Positions 8,849 to 16,859 of a stretch of DNA of 64,000 nt are shown here, in pieces. Under the pieces are notes generated by a model, which saw only the letters and a program-made list of their open reading frames with translations, was not told the DNA's origin and made no database searches. The first letter of the stretch is position 1; each line of letters starts with the position of its first letter. Source of the stretch: UTCHB3 sp964625575 (GTDB taxonomy: Bacteria; Bacteroidota; Ignavibacteria; Ignavibacteriales; Ignavibacteriaceae); assembly GCA_964625575.1 (NCBI GenBank), contig CAZVBQ010000011.1, positions 30,306 through 94,305 on the forward strand, in the 5' to 3' direction. Position numbers and translations under genes: made by a program.

Positions 8849-9181
8849 TTAGTTGAACTTTTCCGTCCGTTGAGGTGGGAATCCGAACTGTTGCTCCTGA
8901 GGGAAGTCGATGTTTATCTCACCGAAACGCGACTCATATTTCTCTATGTTGTCCGCCAATGCCCTTAGCAGCATTTTAGCATGCTGAGGGGTGGTTATGA
9001 TACGCGACATCACCTTGGCTTTCTGTATTCCGGGGAGTATCCGGGTAAAGTCGATAACGAACTCTGCCGGCGAATGAGTAATGAAAGCGAGGTTCGAGTA
9101 GATACCTTCAGCTTCCTTCTCACCCAGTTCCACATTTAGTTGCTGCTGTTGTGGAGCAACGGGGTCTTTCGGGTTCTGCAT
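8849..9181 (-). CDS. DUF3467 protein
   Basis: 110 residues. The segment VELGEKEAEGIYSNLAFI, then SPAEFVIDFTRILPG, ARVMSRI-like KVMSRIITTPQHAKMLLRAL and the closing ADNIEKYESRFGEI match DUF3467, a small family that is often found alone or with chaperone-like partners and has no established function. The C-terminus is Phe/Gln/Pro-rich. It starts four bases after the TPR protein gene and is followed by a terminator, so the two form an operon. Confidence 0.85.
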   Translation of the reverse strand: MQNPKDPVAPQQQQLNVELGEKEAEGIYSNLAFITHSPAEFVIDFTRILPGIQKAKVMSRIITTPQHAKMLLRALADNIEKYESRFGEINIDFPQEQQFGFPPQRTEKFN

Positions 9182-9185
9182 CTTT

Positions 9186-10352
9186 TTACTTCATTTCCGA
9201 TAATTTCTTCTGTACTTCTTCTGCTTCCTTGGTCTTGCTCAATCTTGTGTAAGCCTTGAAGAGAAGGTCATAACCTCTTTTCTCTTTGGGAGCTTTCTCA
9301 ACAAAGAGATTGGCGTTCTCAACGCACTTTTCAAATTTCGGATTTGCTTCCGGCCTGCCGTCAACTTTGTTGGCATCAGCTTTCTTCAGGATCGTAAGCC
9401 CCCAGTTGTAGTAAGCGAAACCTTCGTAGTAGTAAACTTCAAAGAAGTTCGGATCTATTTTCAGAACTTCTGCAAATTCAGAAACAGCGGCAGTGTAGTT
9501 TTGAACGTTCGTCAAGAAGATACCGTAGTAAAGCCTGCTGATCTTGTTGTTTGGGTTTTTCTTTACTTCCGCTTCAAACATGGCGGCACCTTCTTCAGCC
9601 TTGTTCAGGAAGCCGTAAATGCTCGCGAGCGACTGAAGGATTACTTCGTTACCGGGGTGAGCGTTGATACCTTTTTTGGCAATATCAAGCGCTGTCATGA
9701 ACTCCTGGTTTGCGGCAACACTGTCAGCAGCGTTTTTGCTTGCTTTGTAAGCGTTGTTCTTTACTTCACCTTTTTTAATGTGAATCTCAGCAAGCTGGGC
9801 ATAGGCGAAGTCTGATCCTTTTTTCTCGATTATTTTCTCAAGAACCGGGATCGCCTTGTCATTCTCACCTTTGTTAAGGTAGATCATTGAAACAATCTTG
9901 TAAGCTTCGATCGAATCGGGCTCAAGGAAGATCGCTGTGTTAAATTTTTCCACCGCCTTGTCGAGGAAGATCGCGGTTGTATCTTTTGATTTCGACTGGG
10001 CCGCCTTGTTATAATTGCTTACACCACCGTTAAAGGCTTCCGCCCAGGCGCTCTGCATTATCGCGTCAATTTCTTTCTTGAATTTCGGGCTGATCCCAAG
10101 CGATTTGTTAAAGTTTCCCACCATCGCTTTAATATCTTCCTGCTCTTTATTCACGAGTCCAAGAAGATAAAAACCCTCGTCACTCTTGGGGTTTTTCTCG
10201 ATCTCTTTATTCAATGACTCCACGGCCTTATCCCAGTTCTTCTGCTGTATGTAGAGCTTCGCGCTCGACATCTCGGCGGAAGAACACTGATAACCTGAGA
10301 ACATCATTCCCAGAAGGATCAAACCTGACAAAAGTATATTGATCTTTTTCAT
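9186..10352 (-). CDS. Tetratricopeptide-repeat protein, exported
   Basis: 388 residues with an N-terminal hydrophobic signal (INILLSGLILLGMMFSGYQC). The Cys suggests a lipoprotein, but the residue before it is Gln, so the lipobox is not canonical. At least six TPR-like units follow (WDKAVESLNKEIEKNPKSDE, YAQLAEIHIKKGE, SRLYYGIFLTNVQNYTAAV, FEVYYYEGFAYYNWGL). TPR arrays bind partner proteins, probably in the periplasm here. The DUF3467 gene follows four bases downstream. The upstream 166 bases are shared with the divergent adenosine deaminase gene and should contain both promoters. Confidence 0.85.
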   Translation of the reverse strand: MKKINILLSGLILLGMMFSGYQCSSAEMSSAKLYIQQKNWDKAVESLNKEIEKNPKSDEGFYLLGLVNKEQEDIKAMVGNFNKSLGISPKFKKEIDAIMQSAWAEAFNGGVSNYNKAAQSKSKDTTAIFLDKAVEKFNTAIFLEPDSIEAYKIVSMIYLNKGENDKAIPVLEKIIEKKGSDFAYAQLAEIHIKKGEVKNNAYKASKNAADSVAANQEFMTALDIAKKGINAHPGNEVILQSLASIYGFLNKAEEGAAMFEAEVKKNPNNKISRLYYGIFLTNVQNYTAAVSEFAEVLKIDPNFFEVYYYEGFAYYNWGLTILKKADANKVDGRPEANPKFEKCVENANLFVEKAPKEKRGYDLLFKAYTRLSKTKEAEEVQKKLSEMK

Positions 10353-10506
10353 TTAGTGTCTCCAAAGTTTCAAAAATTATGGTCCTCAAAATTACTTATA
10401 AATCGTTGCATACACAATATTTACTCTCCTCTCCCCAACTCTTTGCCAACTGTTACATCGAAAAAATTGATTTTCACCGATATTATAGATAAATTTCATA
10501 TTTAAA

Positions 10507-10512
10507 AAGAGG
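10507..10512 (+). promoter_or_regulatory. Ribosome binding site supporting the TTG start of add
   Basis: AAGAGG lies six bases upstream of a TTG codon at 10519. No ATG is available in frame before the conserved HEHLDG active-site segment, so this site decides the start. Confidence 0.75.
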
Positions 10513-10518
10513 TTTTTC

Positions 10519-11610
10519 TTGACGACTGAAGAGATCATAAGAACTGTACCCAAGGTGCTTCTGCACGAACATCTTGACGGTACTTTAAGGCCGGAGACAA
10601 TTATTGAGCTGGCAAAAGAAATTAACTACACTAAACTCCCCACCGACGATCCCGACGAACTAAGGAAGTGGTTCCACCGCGGAGCCAATAAAGGCAATCT
10701 TGTTGAATACCTGCAAGGTTTTGAACATACATGCGCCGTGATGCAGACTCGCGAGGCGCTGAAAAGGGTTGCTTTTGAGATGATCGAAGACATGTACAAA
10801 GACGGCGTCTGTTATGTCGAGATCAGATTCGCTCCCATCTTCCACACCCACCGCGGTCTCTATATGGATGACGTGGTAAGCGCGGTTCTTGAAGGACTCG
10901 ACGAGGGGAAAGAAAAATACAATGTTGAATACGGACTCCTCCTCTGCGGCATGCGTAACATGAAAGACACGCTTGAGATAGCCGAACTCGCGGTTAACTT
11001 CAGGGAAAAGGGTGTTGTGGGGTTTGACCTCGCCGGTGAAGAAGGCGGCTACCCCCCTAAAAAGCACATTGAAGCTTTCCAGTATATCCAAAGAGAGAAT
11101 TTTAACATCACCATTCACGCGGGTGAAGCCTTCGGCAAAGAATCGATCTGGCAGGCCATTCAATGGTGCGGTGCCCACAGGATCGGACACGGTACCCGCC
11201 TGATAGAAGACATGATCCTCGCGGAGGATGAGGAAACAGTTAAAGGAATGGGTGACCTCGCTCAGTACGTGCTCGATAAAAGGATACCCATCGAGTGCTG
11301 CCTCCTCAGTAATGTTCACACCGGAGCGGTCGAGTCACTCGAGAAGCACCCCTTCAAAATTTTGTACAAAAACAAGTTCAGGGTTACCATCAACACCGAT
11401 AACTGCCTCATGAGCGACACATCGATGACCAAAGAGTTTCTCACCGCGGTTCAAACGTTCGATCTTAATCTTGATGATGTCGAGAAGATCACTATCAACG
11501 CCATGAAGTCAGCTTTCATCCACCATAACGACCGTATAAGGCTCATCTATGATGTGATAAAACCCGGTTACCTCGAAATGCGAAACACTCTGACTTCACT
11601 TAAACTTTAG
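10519..11610 (+). CDS. add: Adenosine deaminase
   Basis: 363 residues starting at TTG. The metal-dependent amidohydrolase motifs are all present: HEHLDG at 16-21 (two zinc His), HAGE near residue 200 (His, catalytic Glu), GAHRIGHG near 222-229, and NTDN near 293 (zinc Asp). The usual product converts adenosine to inosine and ammonia in purine salvage. The sequence around the last motif (NTDNCLMSDTSMTKEF) is the bacterial adenosine deaminase form rather than the adenine deaminase form. It is the first gene of a plus-strand run with a 113-residue unknown protein, hutU and serA. The window also encodes AhcY, which releases adenosine, though far away on the other strand. Confidence 0.92.
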   Translation: MTTEEIIRTVPKVLLHEHLDGTLRPETIIELAKEINYTKLPTDDPDELRKWFHRGANKGNLVEYLQGFEHTCAVMQTREALKRVAFEMIEDMYKDGVCYVEIRFAPIFHTHRGLYMDDVVSAVLEGLDEGKEKYNVEYGLLLCGMRNMKDTLEIAELAVNFREKGVVGFDLAGEEGGYPPKKHIEAFQYIQRENFNITIHAGEAFGKESIWQAIQWCGAHRIGHGTRLIEDMILAEDEETVKGMGDLAQYVLDKRIPIECCLLSNVHTGAVESLEKHPFKILYKNKFRVTINTDNCLMSDTSMTKEFLTAVQTFDLNLDDVEKITINAMKSAFIHHNDRIRLIYDVIKPGYLEMRNTLTSLKL

Positions 11611-11616
11611 GATCAC

Positions 11617-11958
11617 ATGAAAATAGCCATTAGAAATTATAACCTCGATTTTGAAAAGACCGACAAGAAGGTAGTTCTCCAGTTTGTTAAGCAGGCAATT
11701 AAGCAAACCGAAGGAAGCCAGGATGTAAATATCATTAAACAGAACCGCCTCCTCTCCTCAATCCAGGAAAAGGTGAACGGTTCAGATTCTGTTAAGTTTA
11801 CAAAAGAAGAGTATTTCGCACTGAAAAATATGATTGTTGCCAATCAGCAACACCTCAAAAAACAGCTCGCGAAAGCCGGATTCTTTAAAAAATTCTTTCT
11901 CAAGTCGCTTGAGACACAGTACTCAAAACTTGTTACCAAATATTTCCAGGACAAATAA
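11617..11958 (+). CDS. Small hypothetical protein between add and hutU
   Basis: 113 residues, Lys-rich and predicted almost wholly helical, with no signal peptide or membrane segment. The second half is strongly basic (KKQLAKAGFFKKFFLKSLETQ). I do not recognise the family. It begins six bases after add and ends two bases before hutU, so it is certainly in the same transcript. Codon use and composition look like its neighbours, which supports a real gene. No function is suggested. Confidence 0.65.
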   Translation: MKIAIRNYNLDFEKTDKKVVLQFVKQAIKQTEGSQDVNIIKQNRLLSSIQEKVNGSDSVKFTKEEYFALKNMIVANQQHLKKQLAKAGFFKKFFLKSLETQYSKLVTKYFQDK

Positions 11959-11960
11959 CA

Positions 11961-13622
11961 ATGGTTAAGGAAGAGAAGGTCATTAAAGCCCCGCACGGCG
12001 CGACCCTCAGTTGCAAAGGCTGGGTGCAGGAGGCTGCCATGCGCATGCTGATGAACAATCTTGATCCGGAAGTGGCGGAGAATCCCGCGGAACTGATCGT
12101 CTATGGCGGAAAAGGAAAGGCTGCCCGCAACTGGGAGGCCTATGATGCCATTATCAGATCACTTAAACAACTGGAAAACGATGAAACCCTCTTGGTTCAA
12201 TCGGGTAAACCCGTGGCTGTATTCAAGAGTCACCCCGACGCTCCAAGGGTTCTTATCTCAAATTCGATGCTTGTTCCCCGCTGGGGCAACTGGGATGAAT
12301 TCCGCAGGCTCGAAGCTCTTGGGCTTACCATGTATGGTCAGATGACCGCCGGTAGCTGGATATACATCGGAACTCAGGGAATTCTCCAGGGCACCTATGA
12401 AACATTCGCTGAATGTGCCCGGCAAAAGTTCGGGGGTTCACTCAAAGGCAAACTGCTGCTCACCTCCGGTCTCGGCGGCATGGGTGGCGCCCAGCCACTC
12501 GCGGCAACCATGAATGGTGCCACATTCCTCGGCATTGATGTTGATCGCTCCCGCATCCAGAAAAGAATCGACACAGGTTACATCGATATTCTCACCGAAG
12601 ATATTGATGAAGCCATAAAACTTGTACTCGAGGCAAAAGAAAACGGCGCTAATATCTCCGTTGGTCTCGTAGGAAATGCTGCCGAAGTGCTGCCAATCCT
12701 GCTTGACCGGGGTATAATTCCGGATATCGTAACCGACCAGACCTCGGCACACGATACTCTTAACGGCTATGTGCCGATGGGAATGTCGTTTGAAGAAGCC
12801 CTTTCTCTCAGAAAGAACGATCCTGACAAGTATATCGAACTTTCCAAGAAGACAATAGTTACCCACTTGAAAGCCATGCTTGAGTTTCAGAAGCGAGGTT
12901 CGATTACCTTTGACTATGGTAACAATATTCGCGGTGAGGCAAAAGCCAATGGTGTTGAGAACGCGTTTGATATCCCGGGTTTTGTACCTGAATACATTCG
13001 TCCGTTATTCTGCGACGGAAATGGACCATTCAGATGGGCTGCCCTCTCAGGCGATCCGGAAGACATTTACACTACCGACGAAGCTGTTAAGGCAGCATTT
13101 CCTGAAAACAAATCGCTTCATAACTGGCTCGACATGGCGAGAAAGAAAGTCCATTTTCAGGGGCTTCCCTCGCGCATCTGTTGGTTAAGTTACGGCGAAA
13201 GGGCAAAGATGGGTCTGATCTTCAATCAACTCGTCGCCGAAGGTAAAGTAAAAGCCCCGATAGTTATCGGAAGAGACCACCTCGATTGTGGCTCGGTCGC
13301 TTCACCTTACCGTGAGACTGAAGCCATGAAAGACGGAAGTGATGCAATTGCCGACTGGCCCATACTTAACGCGCTGATAAACGCGGTGAACGGCGCTTCC
13401 TGGATTTCTGTACATCACGGTGGTGGTGTCGGAATCGGTAACTCCATCCACGCCGGTATGGTTATTGTCGCTGATGGTACACCGGAGGCGGCCGTAAGGT
13501 TGCAAAGAGTACTCACTTCAGATCCCGGTATGGGAATAGTGAGACACGCAGATGCCGGTTATGAAAGGGCGATCGACAACGCCCGGACAAAATCGGTTAA
13601 AATTCCTATGATAAACCAATAA
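11961..13622 (+). CDS. hutU: Urocanate hydratase
   Basis: 553 residues, normal length for urocanase, which adds water to urocanate to give 4-imidazolone-5-propionate in histidine breakdown, using a tightly bound NAD. The conserved N-terminal (GWVQEAAMRMLMNNLDPEVAENP without its last letter) block, the Gly-rich NAD segment GLGGMGGAQPLAA near residue 170, the catalytic Cys in RICWLSYGERAK at about 407 and the C-terminal GRDHLDCGSVASPYRETEA block are all recognisable. No hutH, hutI or hutG is present in the window, so the pathway partners must be elsewhere. It is two bases after the small unknown gene and abuts serA. Confidence 0.95.
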   Translation: MVKEEKVIKAPHGATLSCKGWVQEAAMRMLMNNLDPEVAENPAELIVYGGKGKAARNWEAYDAIIRSLKQLENDETLLVQSGKPVAVFKSHPDAPRVLISNSMLVPRWGNWDEFRRLEALGLTMYGQMTAGSWIYIGTQGILQGTYETFAECARQKFGGSLKGKLLLTSGLGGMGGAQPLAATMNGATFLGIDVDRSRIQKRIDTGYIDILTEDIDEAIKLVLEAKENGANISVGLVGNAAEVLPILLDRGIIPDIVTDQTSAHDTLNGYVPMGMSFEEALSLRKNDPDKYIELSKKTIVTHLKAMLEFQKRGSITFDYGNNIRGEAKANGVENAFDIPGFVPEYIRPLFCDGNGPFRWAALSGDPEDIYTTDEAVKAAFPENKSLHNWLDMARKKVHFQGLPSRICWLSYGERAKMGLIFNQLVAEGKVKAPIVIGRDHLDCGSVASPYRETEAMKDGSDAIADWPILNALINAVNGASWISVHHGGGVGIGNSIHAGMVIVADGTPEAAVRLQRVLTSDPGMGIVRHADAGYERAIDNARTKSVKIPMINQ

Positions 13623-13624
13623 AT

Positions 13625-13628
13625 GGAG
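13625..13628 (+). promoter_or_regulatory. Ribosome binding site that fixes the serA start
   Basis: GGAG six bases before the ATG at 13635. The upstream ATG at 13623 overlaps this site and adds only MEKI, so the later start is preferred. Confidence 0.7.
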
Positions 13629-13634
13629 AAGATC

Positions 13635-14825
13635 ATGTCACTGAAAGTATTAATTGCTGATCAGTTTCCCGATAAATATATTAAGAAACTCGAAGAGCAA
13701 GGCCTCGAAGTAAGTTATCAGCCCAAACTTGGCGAGAACGACATTCCGGCCGCTGCAAAGGACGCTGATATAATCGTTGTCCGTTCAACTAAAGTTAACG
13801 AAGAAGCCATCAATTCAGCCGAAAAACTTAATCTTATCATCCGGGCAGGCGCGGGTGTTAATAACATCAACATAGCCGCCGCAAACAAAAAAGGCGTTTA
13901 CGTTACCAATTGCCCGGGTAAAAACTCAATCGCTGTTGCTGAACTGGCGGTCGGACTGATGGTCGCGATCGACAGGAAGATCCCTGATAACGTTTCTGAC
14001 TTCAGAAATGGTGTATGGAACAAAGGTCTCTACTCAAAGGCTCAGGGTATTTACGGTAAAAACCTCGGGATCATCGGTTTTGGTAACATAGGCAAGGAAG
14101 TTGCAGCGAGAGCGATCGCTTTCGGCATGAACGTTTACGCTAAAGACATCTCTAGAGTTGAAGGCTATGGAGTAAAAGAATTCTCCGAGATGGAAAAAAT
14201 CCTCCCAATTCTTGATATCATCACGATCCACCTTCCACTTACTGACGGCACAAAGAAGCTATTCAACCGTGATATGTTCAAACTCATGAAACCGAACAGC
14301 ATCCTGATCAACACTTCAAGAGCGGAAGTGATCGATGAAGATGCCCTGCTTGAAGCCATCGAAGAGAAGAATATTTTCTGTGGTCTTGATGTGTTCACCG
14401 GCGAGCCTGAGGGCAAAACTGGTGAGGTTTCGTCAAAACTTATGAACAACAAGAATATTTACATCACTCACCACATCGGAGCATCAACCGAGCAGGCTCA
14501 GGAAGCCGTAGCGGAAGAAACCGTTAACATCATCAAAGGTTACATCAACAGTGGTGTGATCGCTCACTGGGTAAACAAAGCCCGTTGGGAAGAATCACAT
14601 TATCAGCTCGTGGTTAAACACTATGATAAACCCGGTGTTATTGCTTCAATTCTTAACGTGATGAAAAAAGATGAAGTGAATATCGAGGAAGTTGAAAACG
14701 AGGTTTTTGCCGGTGGACTTGTCGCCAAATGCGCCATCAAACTGAAACAACCCCTGAAACACGACACACTTGAAGAAATCAGGAATATTCCTGAGATCAT
14801 TAATCTTTCACATGTTGAAGTATAA
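13635..14825 (+). CDS. serA: D-3-phosphoglycerate dehydrogenase
   Basis: 396 residues from the ATG at 13635. It is a D-2-hydroxyacid dehydrogenase: the N-terminal substrate domain has IRAGAGVNNI, the Rossmann motif IIGFGNIGKE lies near residue 145, and the catalytic Arg (NTSRAEVID), Glu (EPEG) and His (THHIGAST) follow in the expected order. A C-terminal ACT domain (about 325-396, YDKPGVIASILNVM) is the serine-binding regulatory domain of SerA-type enzymes. The enzyme opens the serine pathway by oxidising 3-phosphoglycerate. It is the last gene of the add-hutU unit. Two stop codons in a row (TAA TAG) are followed directly by a heptanucleotide array, then a terminator. Confidence 0.9.
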   Translation: MSLKVLIADQFPDKYIKKLEEQGLEVSYQPKLGENDIPAAAKDADIIVVRSTKVNEEAINSAEKLNLIIRAGAGVNNINIAAANKKGVYVTNCPGKNSIAVAELAVGLMVAIDRKIPDNVSDFRNGVWNKGLYSKAQGIYGKNLGIIGFGNIGKEVAARAIAFGMNVYAKDISRVEGYGVKEFSEMEKILPILDIITIHLPLTDGTKKLFNRDMFKLMKPNSILINTSRAEVIDEDALLEAIEEKNIFCGLDVFTGEPEGKTGEVSSKLMNNKNIYITHHIGASTEQAQEAVAEETVNIIKGYINSGVIAHWVNKARWEESHYQLVVKHYDKPGVIASILNVMKKDEVNIEEVENEVFAGGLVAKCAIKLKQPLKHDTLEEIRNIPEIINLSHVEV

Positions 14826-14828
14826 TAG

Positions 14829-14877
14829 GTGTTAAGTGTTAAGTGTTAAGTGTTAAGTGTTAAGTGTTAGGTGTTAA
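14829..14877 (+). repeat. Heptanucleotide tandem array, 7 x GTGTTAA
   Basis: Seven contiguous copies of GTGTTAA fill exactly 49 bases. The sixth is GTGTTAG; the others are identical. The array starts at the base after the double stop (TAA TAG) of serA and lies inside the 3' untranslated region, upstream of the terminator at 14910. Confidence 0.97.
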
Positions 14878-14909
14878 TTTACTTCACTGAACCGCTTACA
14901 GAAACAATT

Positions 14910-14938
14910 AAGCCGGGTCGACTGATCCGGCTTTTTAT
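14910..14938 (+). terminator. Intrinsic terminator of the add-hutU-serA unit
   Basis: AAGCCGG pairs with CCGGCTT across a ten-base loop and runs into TTTATTA. The opposite strand also has a short T/A tail, so it may also stop the converging MqnA-like transcript. Confidence 0.85.
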
Positions 14939-14987
14939 TAGGCTAAAATTGAGAATTTGCCCACGACTAACAGCGGCCCGAAGCCTA

Positions 14988-15003
14988 TAACACCTAACAC
15001 CTA
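14988..15003 (-). repeat. Short inverted copy of the heptanucleotide repeat at the MqnA-like stop codon
   Basis: Read on the minus strand, the TAG stop of the MqnA-like gene is followed at once by GTGTTAG GTGTTA. This is the inverse of the last two units of the serA array, so the two arrays face each other across the shared terminator. Confidence 0.8.
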
Positions 15004-15756
15004 AACCAAAGTGTATTCCGGTATATCCTCGGTAAAGTTATAGTAGTAGGGAGTGGAAACAAGGCTTTGCAGAGCTTCGAGGAGCTCGTCGTTCAATTCG
15101 AATGACAGATGGTGCAGATTTGCTGAGAGGAACTCGAGGGTACGTTCAGAAATGCCGGTTGTTGAAAGGTATTCACTTCCGAAGTTGAAAAGGTCGTCGT
15201 TCAATTGCCTGATCTTGTGGTGAACCGACTCAAGTGTCTCCTCCCTCGAAGAAATAAGTATGTAAGAGATCAAAGGGTAATTAAAACATTCAACCGCTTC
15301 TTCAACAATGTTCATCCCCAACTCATACCGCCCGGAGAGATAATTGTCGTCGCCCGCTACCAGCAAATTGCTGACATGGTGGATGTCACCGTCATACGTC
15401 TCAAGTTTAGGGTCGATTCCGTAAAGTTCTTTGAAGATCATTCTGAGTAGAGTGATATCGTGAAAAGAGATATCTCCCTTCATAGTTATCTGCTGAACGT
15501 CTTTTTCACCCGGTTTGAAGTAGAGGAAATTGTTTGAAAATATTCCTTCGGCAACTATACCGTAACTACCGGAGATGCAAAAATCACCGCCTTGGTGCAG
15601 ATCGAGAGGAGGAATTAACGCGATATCGACTTCCCGGTTCTTAACCGCGTCGGGCAGTTTGGAAACGGGCATAAAAATGATCTCACAGCCAAGTTTGCTC
15701 TTTAAAAAGGTTGCAAACATCCCTGTGAGTATGTTAGGAGAGATTCCAAGTTTCAT
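15001..15756 (-). CDS. MqnA/MqnD-like periplasmic-binding-fold protein
   Basis: 251 residues without a signal peptide. The layout follows the menaquinone-pathway MqnA/MqnD family, whose members have a type II periplasmic-binding fold but are cytosolic enzymes. Matching blocks are EVDIALIPPLDL, a weak counterpart of the D-x-x-S-x-T-S helix (ISFHDITLLRMIFKE), GDDNYLSGRYELG, and a C-terminal helix pair (SERTLEFLSANLHHLSFEL). Similarity is distant, so chorismate dehydratase activity cannot be claimed. The ATG at 15756 lies only a few bases after the T-tract of the rplS terminator and has no visible ribosome binding site. The later ATG at 15720 is an alternative start. Confidence 0.5.
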   Translation of the reverse strand: MKLGISPNILTGMFATFLKSKLGCEIIFMPVSKLPDAVKNREVDIALIPPLDLHQGGDFCISGSYGIVAEGIFSNNFLYFKPGEKDVQQITMKGDISFHDITLLRMIFKELYGIDPKLETYDGDIHHVSNLLVAGDDNYLSGRYELGMNIVEEAVECFNYPLISYILISSREETLESVHHKIRQLNDDLFNFGSEYLSTTGISERTLEFLSANLHHLSFELNDELLEALQSLVSTPYYYNFTEDIPEYTLV

Positions 15757-15769
15757 AAAGAAAAAAACA

Positions 15770-15797
15770 GGCTGCCACGGTTCAAGCCGCGACAGCC
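15770..15797 (-). terminator. Terminator at the end of the ATP synthase-ribosomal gene run
   Basis: GGCTG-x-C-x-CGG pairs with CCG-x-G-x-CAGCC, followed on the minus strand by C TGTTTTTTTC. It lies 25 bases past the rplS stop. Its T-tract nearly touches the start codon of the MqnA-like gene. Confidence 0.85.
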
Positions 15798-15822
15798 GTT
15801 TTCCAAATCTGTATGTTTACGA

Positions 15823-16170
15823 TTAACGTAAGTTTTTGTCTTTGATCTTGGCAGCTTTACCGGAGAGCTCTCTGAGGTAGTAAAGTTTCGCTCTGCGGAT
15901 CTTTCCTTCTCTTATACGCTCAACTTTGGCAACTTTGGGTGAGTTGAACGGGAAGATCCTCTCAACACCAACACCGCTTGAGATCTTGCGAACTGTGAAA
16001 GTTTTGTTTTCCAGGCTTCCTTTGATGCCAATTACATCACCTTCGAAAGGCTGGATTCTTTCTTTGTCGCCCTCGATAACCCTGACGTGTACCCTGACTC
16101 TGTCACCGATCCTGAATTCATCAAAATCAGTTCTCTTTTCCTCAGGAATAAAATCATAAAGGCTTTTCAT
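15823..16170 (-). CDS. rplS: 50S ribosomal protein L19
   Basis: 115 residues from the ATG at 16170. The frame is open to 16203 inside trmD, but the later ATG forms an ATGA overlap with the trmD stop and gives the normal L19 length. Conserved L19 segments are FRIGDRVRVHVRVIEGDKERIQ, FEGDVIGIKG, FTVRKISSGVGVERIFP and the C-terminal RRAKLYYLRELSGKAAKI. It sits at the 30S-50S interface of the ribosome. The rpsP-rimM-trmD-rplS order is the classic bacterial one, here with khpA between rpsP and rimM. It is the last gene before a terminator. Confidence 0.97.
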   Translation of the reverse strand: MKSLYDFIPEEKRTDFDEFRIGDRVRVHVRVIEGDKERIQPFEGDVIGIKGSLENKTFTVRKISSGVGVERIFPFNSPKVAKVERIREGKIRRAKLYYLRELSGKAAKIKDKNLR

Positions 16171-16859
16171 ACCTGTGCTCCAATCTTGTTTATCTTTTTC
16201 CAAATTTCAGTTAAAATCTTTGACTGTTCTTCTCTCCACAACTTCACTTTTCCGTGATCACCCTGCAGAAGCACATCAGGGACGCTCATCCCCCGGTACT
16301 CGGCAGGCCTTGTGAAGCATGGCGCGCCAATCATATCACCATCTTGAAATGAATCGTCAAGCGCCGATTCACTGTCGTTCAGGACTCCCGGTATCAGCCG
16401 GACTATCGAGTCGACCATTACCATTGCAAGCAATTCACCACCGGTTAAAACAAAATTTCCGATTGATACAATATCAGTGGCGAACGCGAGACGAACCCTG
16501 TCGTCTATCCCTTTGTAATGTCCGCAAATTATAATGATGTTTTCCATCAGTGAATACCTGTTGGCATCCTGCTGATCATATATTTTACCGTGCGGCGCGG
16601 TAAAAACAATGGCATCATAATTTCTCTCGTTTTTCAGCTTCTCAATTATGTCAAAGAAAGGCTCCACCTTCAGCACCATCCCGGCACCACCTCCGAAAGC
16701 CTTATCGTCGATCATCCGGTGTTTGTCGTATGCATGGTCTCTCAGGTTGTGGACGTGTATCTCAACCTTTTCCTTGTTCTGACCCCGTTTAATAATGCTT
16801 GAGTTTAACGGACCGTCAAAAAAATCGGGTACCGCGGTGATTATGTCAATCCTCATCAT
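16167..16859 (-). CDS. trmD: tRNA (guanine-N1)-methyltransferase
   Basis: 230 residues, typical for TrmD, which methylates G37 of tRNAs that read codons starting with C, using SAM and a trefoil-knot fold. The knot motifs are clear: MRIDIITAVPDFF at the N-terminus, AFGGGAGMVLK, ICGHYKGIDDRV, VSIGNFVLTGGELLAM and the QDGDMIGAPCFTRP segment. The start overlaps the end of rimM by 14 bases and the stop overlaps rplS by ATGA, so all three are translationally coupled. A second in-frame ATG at 16856 is equally possible. Confidence 0.97.
   Translation of the reverse strand: MMRIDIITAVPDFFDGPLNSSIIKRGQNKEKVEIHVHNLRDHAYDKHRMIDDKAFGGGAGMVLKVEPFFDIIEKLKNERNYDAIVFTAPHGKIYDQQDANRYSLMENIIIICGHYKGIDDRVRLAFATDIVSIGNFVLTGGELLAMVMVDSIVRLIPGVLNDSESALDDSFQDGDMIGAPCFTRPAEYRGMSVPDVLLQGDHGKVKLWREEQSKILTEIWKKINKIGAQV

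Noticed and set aside
10660..11319. 219-residue open frame antisense to add
   Set aside because: No ribosome binding site or recognisable domain; it mirrors the codon structure of the conserved adenosine deaminase on the plus strand.
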